64,000 nucleotides of DNA from Cryptomeria japonica. Taxonomy: Eukaryota > Streptophyta > Pinopsida > Cupressales > Cupressaceae. Below the pieces are notes generated by a model that saw only the letters and a program-made list of their open reading frames with translations, did not search any database and was not told the origin of the DNA. Both the position numbers and the translations under genes were made by a program. Every line of letters starts with the position of its first letter. Within the stretch, counting starts at the first letter, position 1. Shown here piece by piece: positions 36,107 to 47,671 of the stretch. The stretch spans positions 119,412,640 through 119,476,639 of the forward strand of contig NC_081410.1 of NCBI RefSeq assembly GCF_030272615.1, in the 5' to 3' direction.

Positions 36107-39100
36107 TCGACGATTCTCATTGAGGAGACTAAAGAATACAATGTGGGGACTCCTGAAAACCCTCATATCATACATCTAGCATCTCTTCTCACTCCAGAGG
36201 AACAACCTCAATTTATAGAGTTCTTCCAACAGCGTCAGATCAACTTTGCATGGTCATATGCAGACATGCCTGGGCTTGATCCTGATTTAGTCATGCATCA
36301 TCTCACAGTAGCAAAAGGAGCCAAACCTATCAAGCAAAAGCTTCGTAAGATGCATCCTCAGATTGTCGTGCTAGTCAAAACAGAACTCAAGAAACTCCTG
36401 GATGTTGGTTTCATTAGACCAATTGATTATGCGGAATGGATCTCCAATATTGTACCAGTTGGCAAACCAAAAGGGGGCATCCGCATTTGTACAGACTTCA
36501 GAGATCTAAATAAAGCATGTCCTAAGGATGACTTCCCTCTACCAAATATTGACATCATAGTGGATTTGACAACAGGACATGCCATGCTTTCACTCATGGA
36601 TGGCTTTTCAGGATACAATCAAATAAAGATCGCACCAGAGGACCAACATAAGACAGCCTTCACATGTCCATGGGGCACATACTGCTGGAATGTAATGCCT
36701 TTCGGTCTAAAGAATGCAGGAGCAACCTATCAAAGAGCAATGACCACCATCTTCCATGACATGATGCATACTATGATGGAAGATTATGTGGATGATTTAC
36801 TAGCAAAATCACTTACTAGAGAAGGACATCTTCACATCTTAGATCAAATCTTTGATAGACTGGAACAATACCATGTTCGACTCAACCCAAAGAAATGTGT
36901 CTTCGGAGTGACCTCCGGGAAGCTTCTAGGATACATTGTCTCAAGCAAAGGTATTGAGGTCGATCCAGCAAAGGTTAAGGCAATCATGGACATGCCACCT
37001 CCAAGGAATATCAGTCAGCTAAGGACACTACAAGGACGGCTTCAATCCATCCGCAGATTCATTGCACAATTGGCTGATAAGTGTCACCCATTCACACACT
37101 TGCTACACAAGAACATCCGCTTTCAGTGGGATGACAAATGCCAGCAAGCATTTCAGGCACTTAAAAACTATCTCATGAATCCACCATTGCTGATGCCACC
37201 AGATCCAAGTAGACCGTTGTTACTTTATATCTCAGCGACAAGTACAGCACTGGGTGTGCTACTGGCACAACATAATGCAGAAGGAAAAGAGTGTGCTATT
37301 TACTATATCTCTCTCACACTGGTGGGCTATGAACTCAATTACACGCCTATTGAGCGAGCTTGCCTAGCAGTAATCTTAGCAGCCACTAAACTGAGGCACT
37401 ATCTATTAACACACAAGGTACAACTCATTGCAAAGATTGATCCACTCAAGTACTTACTCAGCAAAGCAGCATTGACAGGTCGCTTGGCCAAATGGGTAAT
37501 GATTCTAAGTGAATTTGACATTGAGTATGTGGACCGTAAAGCTATCAAAGGTCAAGTTATTGCAGACCAGTTGGCTGATGCACCTCTCATAGGTGATCAT
37601 CCTCTCATTTCCAATTTTCCAGATGAAGAGATATTCATGATCACAGAAGTACAACCATGGAAACTATATTTTGATGGTTCATACACTAGGCACGGCTTGG
37701 GGGCAGGCATTCTGTTTATCACACCTCAAGGTGATAGCATCCCGAAGTCTTACAGGCTCACATTTCCATGCACAAACAACATAGCAGAGTATGAGGCCTT
37801 GATCATGGGACTCAGGTTAGCCGTACAATGGAAATTACAAGAACTACAAGTATATGGCGATTCCCAACTAGTCATTCGACAAGCAACAGATGAATATCAG
37901 ACCAAAGATGATAAACTCATGCCATATAAGCAAATGGTGGACAATCTAAAGGCATCATTTACTACTATCACTTTTGAGCAGATACCAAGAGATCAGAATC
38001 GAGCTGCTGATGCCATGGCTACCATCGCATCTCTACTAGATCTTCCACAGAATTCAACACGCTACGAGTTCTTGGTAGAACAGCTTTGGATCCCCGCTTA
38101 TGATATCCCTGAATCCGAGATGATATGTCGCCTTGTCGGTTCAGAATCCCCATGGTATGGTGAGTTCTACACCTATCTCCGTGATCACACCCTTCCTCCT
38201 AACCAATCAAATAACCAACGAAAAACCTTCATTCGCCAAACTGCTCGATATACCATTATTGCCGAAATCTTATACCGACGTAGTCTTGATGGTACTCTCC
38301 TTCGATGTCTAGAACAAGATGAGATAACAAAGGTTTTGGAAGAGGTACATGAAGGAATTTGCGGGACTCATTCAAGTGGTCCGTCACTCGCCAAGAAACT
38401 CTTGCGAGCTGGATATTATTGGCCATCTATGGAAAAGGATTCCTACTACTTTGTCAGAAAATGCAAGAAATGTCAAGTTCATGGCGACCTGATACATGCA
38501 CCAGCACAAGAACTGCAACCAATCACAACACCATGGCCTTTTTGTCAATGGGGCCTTGACCTTGTGAGTAAAATCCATCCATCTTCATCCAATGGCCATA
38601 AATTCATTATTACCGCCACCGAATATTTCACCAAGTGGATCGAAGCTGTTCCACTTACCCAAGTCACCGGCAAGCAGATCGCTTCATTCATCCTCAACTA
38701 CATCATCTGCCGGTATGGTGTACCCATCTCCATCATCACAGATAATGGTCTTCCTTTCAAAAATCAGGATGTCCATGAGCTTTGTGAGAAATTTCATATC
38801 CAACACCGCTTTTCCACTCCCTATTACCCACAAGGCAATGGTCAGGCCGAAGCATCCAATAAAAACATATTGAGAATCCTAAAGAAGACAGTCAATGATG
38901 TCGGTCGTGATTGGCATGTTCAATTGAATCCAGCATTATGGGCATATCGAACTAGCATTCGAACCCCTACAGGTGCAACTCCTTATTCATTGGTCTATGG
39001 TGCAGAAGCTATCTTGCCTATTGAGGTCGAGATACCATCACTACGGGTTTCCTTGCACAATCTCATTGATGATGAAGCTTACAGAGTCTCACGTCTTCAG

Positions 39101-39409
39101 GACTTAGAGTTACTTGATGAGAAGCGACAAGCTGCATACAACCATCTCAAAGCCTATCAGCAGCGCATGAGCAGAAGCTACAATCACCGAGTTAGACCTC
39201 GTACATTTGAGGTAAGGGATCTTGTTCTACGAGAGAATCCTCGCAACCAACCAAACCGAGAACATCAGGGCAAGTTTGAATCAAACTGGCTCGGCCCATA
39301 TGTTGTCACTGCTGTATTCGGGTCTGGGGCATATCGGTTGGCTACATCAGACGGAGAACCGCTCGCAGATCCAATCAATAGCATGCACCTCAAACGGTTT
39401 TATACCTAA
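36107..39409 (+). pseudogene. pol of the first Tat element: RT, RNase H, second RNase H, integrase
   Basis: Open to the natural TAA at 39407. The reverse transcriptase runs from about 36290 (KQKLRKMHPQ, then CTDFRDLNKACPKDDFPLP, MDGFSGYNQI) and carries YVDD at 36785-36796. The first RNase H (about 37200-37580) reads LLLYISATSTALGVLLAQ, where the usual catalytic Asp is Ser, so it is probably inactive. The second, archaeal-type RNase H (37660-38030) has LYFDGSYTRHG, EYEALIMGL, YGDSQLV and DQNRAADAMA, an intact D-E-D-D set. Integrase has an HHCC finger (EEVHEGICGTHSSG to CKKCQ), then LDLVSKI, ITDNGLPFK and PQGNGQAEASNKN as the D-D-E core. It belongs to the polyprotein broken upstream, so its expression is doubtful. 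Confidence 0.95.
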
Positions 39410-39814
39410 GGTGTACAGAGCATCAGGCTCCCCTGCATATCAGAAAATACCAAAAACATTCAGAAAAATGTCCTAAAGAAAATACAAAAAACATTCAAAA
39501 AAGTAAAGAAAAAAAATCATGCATCCAAACAGTGAACAACCACTCCGGTGGCACCTTGGGTAAGTGCGATGGCGAAAACCTAGCAAACAGGTGCCACTCG
39601 TAAAGGCAATGGCTCCAGTATCTTCCAGGCTCGTTGCGATCCCATTCATACATACACACATCCATCCATCTAACCATGGCTTGTTATAAATCTACAAATC
39701 CAAGAAAGTACTACATGCATCCTGCATCCCGCTTTTTCATAAATCATGTCCAACTTGGGGGCAATGCCCTTACAATCTAGATGATGGAAGTGGATTCTAC
39801 ATTACTGGTGATTC

Positions 39815-40010
39815 ATTGGCAAAAACATTCAAAAATGACTCACAAAATCCAAAAAACATTCAAAAACTATTACACAAAATCCAAAAACATTTAAAACTAT
39901 CTCACAAAATCCAAAAAACATTCAAAACACTTCAAAAAACCAAAAAATTCAAAAACAATACAAAATCCAAAAAACATAAAAAAACATCAAAAATAAAACA
40001 AAAACATGGC
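39815..40010. repeat. A-rich AAACATTCAAAA repeat
   Basis: Irregular repeats of AAATCCAAAAAACATTCAAAA with decreasing regularity. A shorter copy of the same style occurs near 39.44-39.51 kb. Confidence 0.8.
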
Positions 40011-41119
40011 AACACATTGTACATACTCATCCGCACAGATACCAAACAAACATTGTGATATACTTCACCAAATGACCACTTACTAATCAACCACACAATC
40101 AACATCAACAATCAAACTGTCTTCAACAAGGATGCATCCTTCCTTACCAAAACAAAGACAAAAGTGACATTTTCTTTGACAAGAAAATTATGTTAAGCTA
40201 TCAAATACTTGGTTGATTTGTGAGTACAATCGTTCGTTTATCTGTATCAGGATCTTGCAGCATTGTTTTGTATCATTTGCACATTATTTCCGATGAAGTT
40301 CTGAGGCATGTACTAATGGTGTCTACGTGGGAAGTTCACTAAGCTACGTGATCTTATGCCAAATGTAGTCATAGATCATTACGGCTTGCTGACTACAGCG
40401 TATACCTCGACCATATGAGCATGAACCATTACCAAGGATCCTTATTCTTTATTCTTTATGTATATACTATTTGTTTGCAGGTACAATGCTCTTCCTTTGG
40501 TTCCTCCTACCTCGTCCAAACTGGATAAAGGTTTTTATCTCTTAGTACGGTATGCACTTGTCTCAGGATATGATCAGCCTAAGATCAAGGAGGACGATCC
40601 AAGTCATGCATGAACGGTGATAATCCTTGTCTGTTCTGCAAGCAATACTTTGGTCAACTTGATCCATTATATCAAGTTGCTTGTATTAACTTGCTATATC
40701 AAAATCCATGTAAGAAAGACTCTGGTCATCTTGAATCTTTATGTCAAGTTGCTTGTATTTTCTTACAACATTTTAAAGCTCAATGATGAAAAATAATGCA
40801 CCATGGATCATCATTCCATCTCATTTGTATATATTGCATTTCGTTGCATTCCATCCATCCATACATTCATAAATAGCTGCATATCATTCATACATAGTAA
40901 TGACAATGGATACTCTATTTTCCTCTTCTTCCATAGGAATGTAATAGGTCCTCCATTTCTTCTATCTAACATTGAACCCCCCCTCACCCTCCCCATCTCG
41001 ATAATCAGCATCACATACCCTACATTGTTTCTCAATCAACCCAATCAAGCCACATTCATCACCATCCATCTCTAAATAGGAGGGATTGTGTTTCCTATGC
41101 TAAGTCATCCAATAAGTCA

Positions 41120-41560
41120 AGAAAGTTACTCTATCTGCACAGATACATCGACTCCCACACACCTAGACTATCAACAGATACTCTGATCAAGTATCTTCGG
41201 GTCTCAACAGGTAATCGATCATGGTAATCCTAGACTACATCAGGCATTTATCATAATGACCTAGTCTCAACGGGGCTGCTATGATTCACCACAATCATCC
41301 ATCACACGCACACACTATCAGTTGATCAACCAATCAAACACAATCCAACGGACAGTTACATCAATTGTCTACGTCTCAACGAGTATTTTGCTTCATATAC
41401 CTTGACTTCATCGGACAATTACATCAATTGTCTAAGTCACCATCAGGTCACTTTGATTCACTTACTCAGACTTTCTCATGTTCAAGCGACCAACTGACAT
41501 CAACTGTCACGCTTTGACTTGACCGGGGCAATTCAACCGATTGCACCAGATTGTCCAAAC
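41120..41560. repeat. Diverged short repeats around ACATCAATTGTCTA
   Basis: GACAGTTACATCAATTGTCTACG, GACAATTACATCAATTGTCTAAG and TGACATCAACTGTCACG recur with GTCTCAAC-G links. Each core is nearly palindromic. Their position just upstream of the 3' LTR is typical for tandem repeats in Tat-lineage elements. Confidence 0.6.
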
Positions 41561-41882
41561 AATTTTGATCAATTGTATAGCATCAATCCAAACCCCACAC
41601 TACATCTGCTATGTATCACTTGCATGACCTCAAGGTACTCGCTGGCTTGTTGTTTCTTCATATTCACTCCATTTTCTCCCATTCTTTCATCATTAGTTCT
41701 AATTTCTTCTATTCTACCTCCCCTCCACTTTGCATTCTTTTTCGAGAGATCGCCCGATTTTTCAAAAAAAAATTCGGCCCATCCCTCGAGGGGGCATACC
41801 ACCCATTAAATTTACATTTTATGGGGCATTTCTTCACACCTATTTTTCTTTCTTTGAAACGACGCGATAAACCGCACCGTCT

Positions 41883-41896
41883 CAAAGAGGGGCAAA
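41883..41896 (+). other. Polypurine tract before the 3' LTR
   Basis: CAAAGAGGGGCAAA directly precedes the TG of the 3' LTR, the expected place and composition for the plus-strand primer. Confidence 0.75.
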
Positions 41897-43699
41897 TGTA
41901 GTCACATAAATCTGTCCACTTAATTAAATGAATACTTAGTATTTATTTGATTATTTAACCATCAATTAATAATTAATTAAATTAATATTTAATTAATTCA
42001 TCTTAACCCTCTTCTCCTATTAATTAAATAAATTATTCAATTTATTTGATTTAATTCACTTAACCAAATTCATACCATTAATTAAATAAATAAATCATAT
42101 TTATTTAATTAAATCTTCTCTCACATTTAAATAAATTAATATTTATTTAAAACCCCCAAAATCCCACCTCTCACATTTAAATAAATAAATCATTTATTTA
42201 AATCACCTTTATCCTCCACCCACTTGTATTTTCCTACAAAAGCAAGTTGCACAATTATTTTAAATAAATAATTTATTTAAATCACCTTTATCCTCCACCC
42301 ACTTGTATTTTCCTACAAAAGCAAGTTGCACAAATATTTTAAATAAATTATTTATTTAAAATCCTATTTATCCTCACCCACTTGAAACCTTTAATGGTTT
42401 CCCTTAAAGTATTCAAACTTGATGGCTTTAAAGTCTTCAAACTTGATGGCTTCCTTCTATAGTCTTCTTAAGACTTTAATGGTTTTCCTTAAAGTCTTCA
42501 AGCCTTTAATGGTTCCCCTCAAAGTCTTCAAGCATTTTAATGCTTTATCTTCCTTTTTCTCATTTAAATAAATTAATATTTATTTGAATATTTATCCAAA
42601 TACAACTTGCACACATTTATTGAAATAAATGAATTTTTATTTTAATAAAATCCTATTTTCCCTCACCCACCAAATCCACTTGCAAAATCTAATCCCCTTC
42701 TAGATTCTTCTAACCCCTTCCTAATTAACTTAATCCATCCCCTAATTATTGTCACATTCCTAAGCAAAATGGAGTCACTTCTCAAAGCCTAAAAGTCTTG
42801 GATAACCTTTGAAAGCTTCCAACCTTCAACCACTAAATGGCTCAAAGTCTTTGATAACCATTGAAGGCTTTCAACCTTCAACCACTTAATCCCCAAAGTC
42901 TCCAATAACCATTAATGGTTACCTCAAACCCTCCCACATGGTTAAAACATTTGTTTTGACTCAACCTCTACCCAACCCAAGGGTCTCATCAAGCCTTTAA
43001 TGCTTTGACCATGATTATCTCTTAATCATTTGCACAAAGGTTTATCTTTGCATTAACTCCTAATCCAGTGGGTAATCCTAATTTAGACTTGACCCTTACC
43101 TTCTAGATAACCATGAGGTCTTCTCAGGCCTTTAATGCCTCCAACCTCTTCTCTCAACCCAATCCTATGTTGACACTTGTCACCATTTTATTGGTGCCAA
43201 TTGTGCACATGGATCCCCAACTTTCAAACTTGGCCCTTGATTAAACCATTCAATCTTAACCCTTCATTTCCCCATTTCTTCTATAAATAGAACCCTTCTC
43301 CTCAAGCAAAAGGAAGCATTTAGAGTATTGTTGTTATACTAGCATTAGCATAGAGCTTTTTCATAGCATCACTATCTACTCTTGCATAGTATTTGCTTAT
43401 CATATTCAACCATCTTGAATCTCCATATGGCATCCATGGCTAGTGCTAAAAGCTGAGAGCTACACTCATTTGGGACTTGGAGAGGAGAGAAACAAGGGAG
43501 AAGCATCAAAAGGCATCATGGAAGCATCTTAGGGAGGCTCTTCTCCTTTCTTTTATTTTGTTAAACTTCTTTCATGCTTTTTGAAATCTCTCTTGATATG
43601 TTTGGAATGGTTTTTAGTTCTTTGTTTTGTTTTTATGGTTGAAACTAACTTATTAACATTGAACTTTGTTGTTGCCTTGTCCCCATTTCCATGACATCA
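41897..43699 (+). repeat. 3' LTR (1,803 bp)
   Basis: Same length and sequence as the 5' LTR apart from about three substitutions. Followed directly by GAGCC at 43700-43704, the second copy of the target duplication. Confidence 0.97.
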
Positions 43700-43704
43700 G
43701 AGCC

Positions 43705-44242
43705 AGATGGAAAAATTAGTGGATTTTGATCATGTATCCGACCTAGTGGATTCAGGTGATTTTTTGAGTTAATTTTTTTGCAAGTATTCTTTTTGGTTCA
43801 TTTTGTTGTACATCATACTTTATTTTTGGTATTAATTAACACTTTATAAAATGCAGGTCATGTGTATGCAGTTGTTGCAAAAGAGAACAATGAAGAAGGA
43901 ACAGATTACTATTTGTGTCGTTGTGTTGAGCCTAAAAGAAAATTGACAACCACAATCATTGACGGAGAGGGTATTGAGTACCCAATAGAGTCTGTTGTCG
44001 TGACAGGAACATGGCTTCGGAGATACCCTATCAAGAATTCTGATGTTTGGTTGTTCGAGGACTTTGAAACACACATACATATTCTTCATTTCTCTAACCT
44101 TGTTGTTGCAACAAATATTCATTTGATGAAGTATCGTGGTAGACCTCATAACAGGATTTTATGGAAAGTTCATGAATCTGACCACGAGGCAATACTTGAC
44201 ACAATACGAGTTAGAGCCGATCCTGAAGGCTCACTTGATTGA
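43705..44242 (+). CDS. DDE-like transposase of the TTAA element, 3' part after the LTR insertion
   Basis: The main exon resumes here in the frame broken at 27614 and ends at the donor CAG|GTGATT (43755). A 101-bp intron (43756-43856, acceptor AAATGCAG) leads to the final exon 43857-44242. Adding 2,434, 51 and 386 bp gives 957 codons including the stop, with all phases consistent, so the gene was open before the LTR insertion. The C-terminal part carries EGTDYYLCRCVEPKRKL, VVVTGTWLRRYPI and HFSNLVVATNIHLMKYRGRP, a compact domain I cannot name. It lies downstream of the catalytic-like core and may bind DNA or a partner. The split product is presumably non-functional at this copy. Confidence 0.75.
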
Positions 44243-44289
44243 TTCTACGGTTCAGAGTAGAATGATTTTGAGAATTTTGTATAAATCGT

Positions 44290-44640
44290 CGACAAATTGT
44301 TCTATATTCATTTTTTGTATATATAAATGCCCATGAGCTGATTTTTACATGTTTAGGGGCATAATTTTGTATATTTAAGTGGCAATGGGCTGATTTGTAC
44401 ATATGTACATGCCAAATTTTGTATATTAAAATGGCGATGAGCTGAATCGCACATATTGTAATGCCAAATTTTGTATAAAAGCCCATGAGATGATTTGTAT
44501 ATTAAAATGGCGATGAGCTGAATCGCATATATTGTAATGCCAAATTTTGTATAAAAGCCCATGAGATTATTTGTAAGAATTTTTTTTGTATAATCAAATA
44601 GCCAAGAGCTGATTTGAATAATATGTGACAATGTTTTGTG
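44290..44640. repeat. Short tandem repeats, GCCCATGAG-TGATTTGTA units
   Basis: Alternating phrases GCCCATGAGATGATTTGTA, AATGGCGATGAGCTGAATCGC and AATGCCAAATTTTGTATA recur about four times, with the last two sets nearly identical. They lie directly after the transposase stop, probably partly in the 3' UTR. Confidence 0.8.
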
Positions 44641-44862
44641 ACTATTTTGTGTGTCAAAGTTTTGTGACTATGTTTTGATTATATGTGATGTGTCCCTGGT
44701 CAATCATGAGCATTCTTGATTCTCGTATAATCATGGATAATTATTTGAGTCATTATCGGGTCATAGGGGTGATAGATTGAAACTAGATACAATTTGAGCA
44801 AAAATTGTCATTGTTGTCAAAAAATTGTCAAAAAAGTTGTCAAGCAACTTCTACATTGCGTC

Positions 44863-47133
44863 GATAGGGTATGACTCTAGATGTTTTGGTGCTTTGGGAT
44901 GCACGATAGGGGCATGCCTAGCGTAAACATGCCCACCCGGACGTGCTTGCGACGTCGGTTTGTACACATGAGGAACAGAATCAATTCTAGCCAATCTTGC
45001 AACTTTTCCTTGCAAGCAATTGATGGTTTTTTGAGCAGGCGAAAAATGCTACTAATTGAAAATGGCTTCAAGTCATCGAAAACCGAGATAGGACATTGTA
45101 GAGGAGCCTCACGCGACCCCACAGGATCAAGCATATCAACCGTATGTGTCGTGGATTGGAAGAAATAGTCCGTCAAATTTTGACAATTTTTTGGACTTAG
45201 GGCACTTGAGAGATCTCACCGGTAGGGTATGACTCTCATCGTTCTGGTGCTTTGGGATGCACGACAAGGGCATGCCTAGCGTAAACATGCCCACCTGGAC
45301 GTGCTCGCGACGTCGGTTTGTGCACACGAGGAACAAAATCAATTCTAGCCAATCTTGCAACTTTTCCTCGCAAGCAACTAACGGTTTTTTGAGCAAGCGA
45401 AAAAATGCTACTAATTGAAAATGGCTTCAATTCGTCAAAAAATGAGATAGGCCATTGTAGAGGAGCCTCATGCGACCCCACGGGATCAAGAAGATTGACC
45501 GTATGTGTCGTGGATTGGAAGAAACAATCCGTCAAATTTTGACAATTTTTTGGACTCAGGGCACTTGAGAGATCTCACCGATAGGGTATGACTCTCGACG
45601 TTCTGGTGCTTTGGGATGCACAACAGGGGCATGCCTAGCGTAAACATGCCCACCCGGATGCGCTCGCAATGTCAGTTTGTGCACACGAGGAACAAAATCA
45701 ATTCTAGCCAATCTTGCAACTTTTCCTTGCAAGCAACTGACAATTTTTTGAGCAGGCAAAAAAATGCTACTAATTGAAAATGGCTTTGAGTCATCAAAAA
45801 CTGAGATAGACCATTGTAGAGGAGCCTCATGCGACCCCATGGGATCAAACAGATCGATCTTATGTGTCGTGGATTGGAAGAAACAGTCCGTCAAATTTTG
45901 ATAATTTTTTGGACTCAAGGCACTTGAGAGATCTCATCGGTAAGGTATGACTCTCGACGTTCTAGTGCTTTGGGATGCATGACAAGAGAATTCCTAGCGT
46001 AAACATGCCCACTCGGACGCGCTCGCGATGTCAGTTTGTGCACACAAGGAACAAAATCAATTCTAGCCAATCTTGCAACTTTTCCTTGCAAGCAACTGAC
46101 GGTTTTTTTAGCAGGCGAAAAAATGCTACTAATTGAAAATGGCTTCGATTCATCAAAAACTGAGATAGGCCATTGTAGAGGAGCCTCACACGACCCCACG
46201 AGATCAAGCAGATCGACCGTATGTGTCGTGGATTGGAAGAAATAGTCCGTCAAATTTTGACAATTTTTTGGACTCAGGGCACTTGAGAGATCTCACCGGT
46301 AGGGTATGACTCTCGATGTTCTGGTGCTTTGGGATGCATGACAAGGGCATGCCTAGAGTAAACATTCCCACCTGGACGTGCTTGCGATGTCGGTTTGTGT
46401 ACACGAGGAACAGAATCAATTCTAGCCAATCTTGCAACTTTTCCTTGCAAGCAACTGACGGTTTTTTGAGCAGGGGAAAAAATGCTACTAATTGAAAATG
46501 GCTTTGAGTCATCAAAAAAAAAGATAGACCATTGTAGAGGAGCCTCACACGACCCCACGGGATCAAATAGATCGATCATATGTGTCGTGGATTGGAAGAA
46601 GCAGTCCGTCAAATTTTGACAATTTTTTGGACTCAAGGCACTTGAGAGATCTCACCGGTAGGGTATGACTCTCGATGTTCTGGTGCTTTGGGATGCATGA
46701 CAGGGGCATGCCTAGCGTAAACATGCCCACTTGGATGCGCTCGCGATGTCGGTTTGTGCACACGAGGAACAAAATCAATTCTAGCCAATCTTGCAACTTT
46801 TCCTTGCAAGCAACTGACAGTTTTTTGAGCAGGTGAAAAAATGCTACTAATTGAAAATGGCTTCAAGTCATCAAAAATTGAGATAGGCCATTATAGAGGA
46901 GCCTCACACGACCCCACAGGATCAAACAGATCGACCGTATGTGTCGTGGATTGGAAGAAATAGTCCGTCAAATTTTGACAATTTTTTGGACTCAGGGCAC
47001 TTGAGAGATCTCACCGGTAGGGTATGACTCTCGACGTTCTAGTGCTTTGGGATGCACAACAGGGGCATGCCTAGTGTAAACATGCCCACCCGGACGCGCT
47101 CGCGACGTCGGTTTGTGCACACGAGGAATAAAA
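44863..47133. repeat. 359-bp minisatellite, six full units plus a partial seventh
   Basis: The phrase GGGTATGACTCT starts at 44867, 45225, 45584, 45943 (variant AGGT), 46302, 46661 and 47020, so the period is 358-359 bp with very little length drift. Units are about 90-95% alike by eye. The last unit is cut after CACACGAGGAATAAAA at about 47133. Minus-strand frames such as MTDYFFQSTTHT recur, but 359 is not a multiple of 3, so no frame can cross several units; I treat them as non-coding. Confidence 0.95.
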
Positions 47134-47202
47134 TTTGACCATTGCGAGCGTGAGGGTGCTCTCGCACCAAACACATTGTTGTTTAAATTCATATTGTCAA
47201 TT

Positions 47203-47500
47203 TTTGTTGTTTATATTCATATTGTTAATTACATATGCAAATATTCATTTAAATTTATGAAAGGGCAGCCACCAAATACAATGAATAAACAATAATGAAC
47301 TGAATACAAGGAGTTTTGTACGGTTAATTCAACATTTTAGAAATTTTATCAAATCATATACCACGATTGCAATGCTTTATATCATATATTTTTGTTGTTT
47401 ATATTCATATTGTTGATTACATATACAAATATTCATTTAAATTTATAAAAGGACAACCACAAAATACAACGAATACAAAATAATGAACTCATTACACATT
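47203..47500. repeat. Direct duplication of about 110 bp, copies about 190 bp apart
   Basis: TTGTTGTTTATATTCATATT, ATTCATTTAAATTTAT and CACCAAATACAATGAATA-type phrases appear at 47203-47310 and again at 47392-47500 with moderate divergence. The copies flank a short AT-rich spacer. Confidence 0.7.
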
Positions 47501-47671
47501 TATTGGATCGAATATCGATATTTATATATATAAAAAAAGGCATGTCTGCCAAGTCAATACAAGTATTACAAAAATGTGGCATATGCCATGTCCAAATCGA
47601 TATACAATAAAAATGTAGAATATATCTACATGTATTGGTCATTTTATGACCAAAAATAGCACTATATGATC

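Larger units (their letters stand above)
39410..41882. other. 3' spacer of the first Tat element
   Basis: Noncoding between the pol stop and the polypurine tract. Holds an A-rich ATTCAAAA/CCAAAAAACATT repeat (39.81-40.01 kb) and a block of short diverged repeats (41.12-41.56 kb). Frames near 40.8 and 41.5-41.9 kb on both strands have no recognisable family features. Confidence 0.7.
27615..43699 (+). mobile_element. Tat-lineage Ty3/gypsy LTR retrotransposon, full length, 16.1 kb
   Basis: Complete element: two 1,803-bp LTRs starting TGTAGTCACA and ending GACATCA, GAGCC duplications, a primer-site-like stretch after the 5' LTR and a purine-rich tract before the 3' LTR. A 2.7-kb leader precedes gag, one long gag-pol frame follows, and a 2.5-kb spacer precedes the 3' LTR. 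The second archaeal-type RNase H between the first RNase H and integrase marks the Tat lineage. No chromodomain or envelope-like frame was seen. Four in-frame stops in gag-pol make it non-coding for a full polyprotein, although the LTRs are about 99.8% alike. It interrupts the transposase gene of the TTAA element. Confidence 0.95.

Noticed and set aside
44863-47133. Repeat array considered as CRISPR or a tRNA/5S rRNA cluster
   Set aside because: The units are contiguous with no unique spacers, the genome is a plant nucleus, and no cloverleaf or 5S promoter boxes were seen.
44877-47192. Series of minus-strand frames with repeated MTDYFFQSTTHT or PAQKTVSCLQGK phrases
   Set aside because: They are frames of a 359-bp minisatellite. 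The period is not a multiple of 3, frames change from unit to unit, and there is no family similarity that I recognise.
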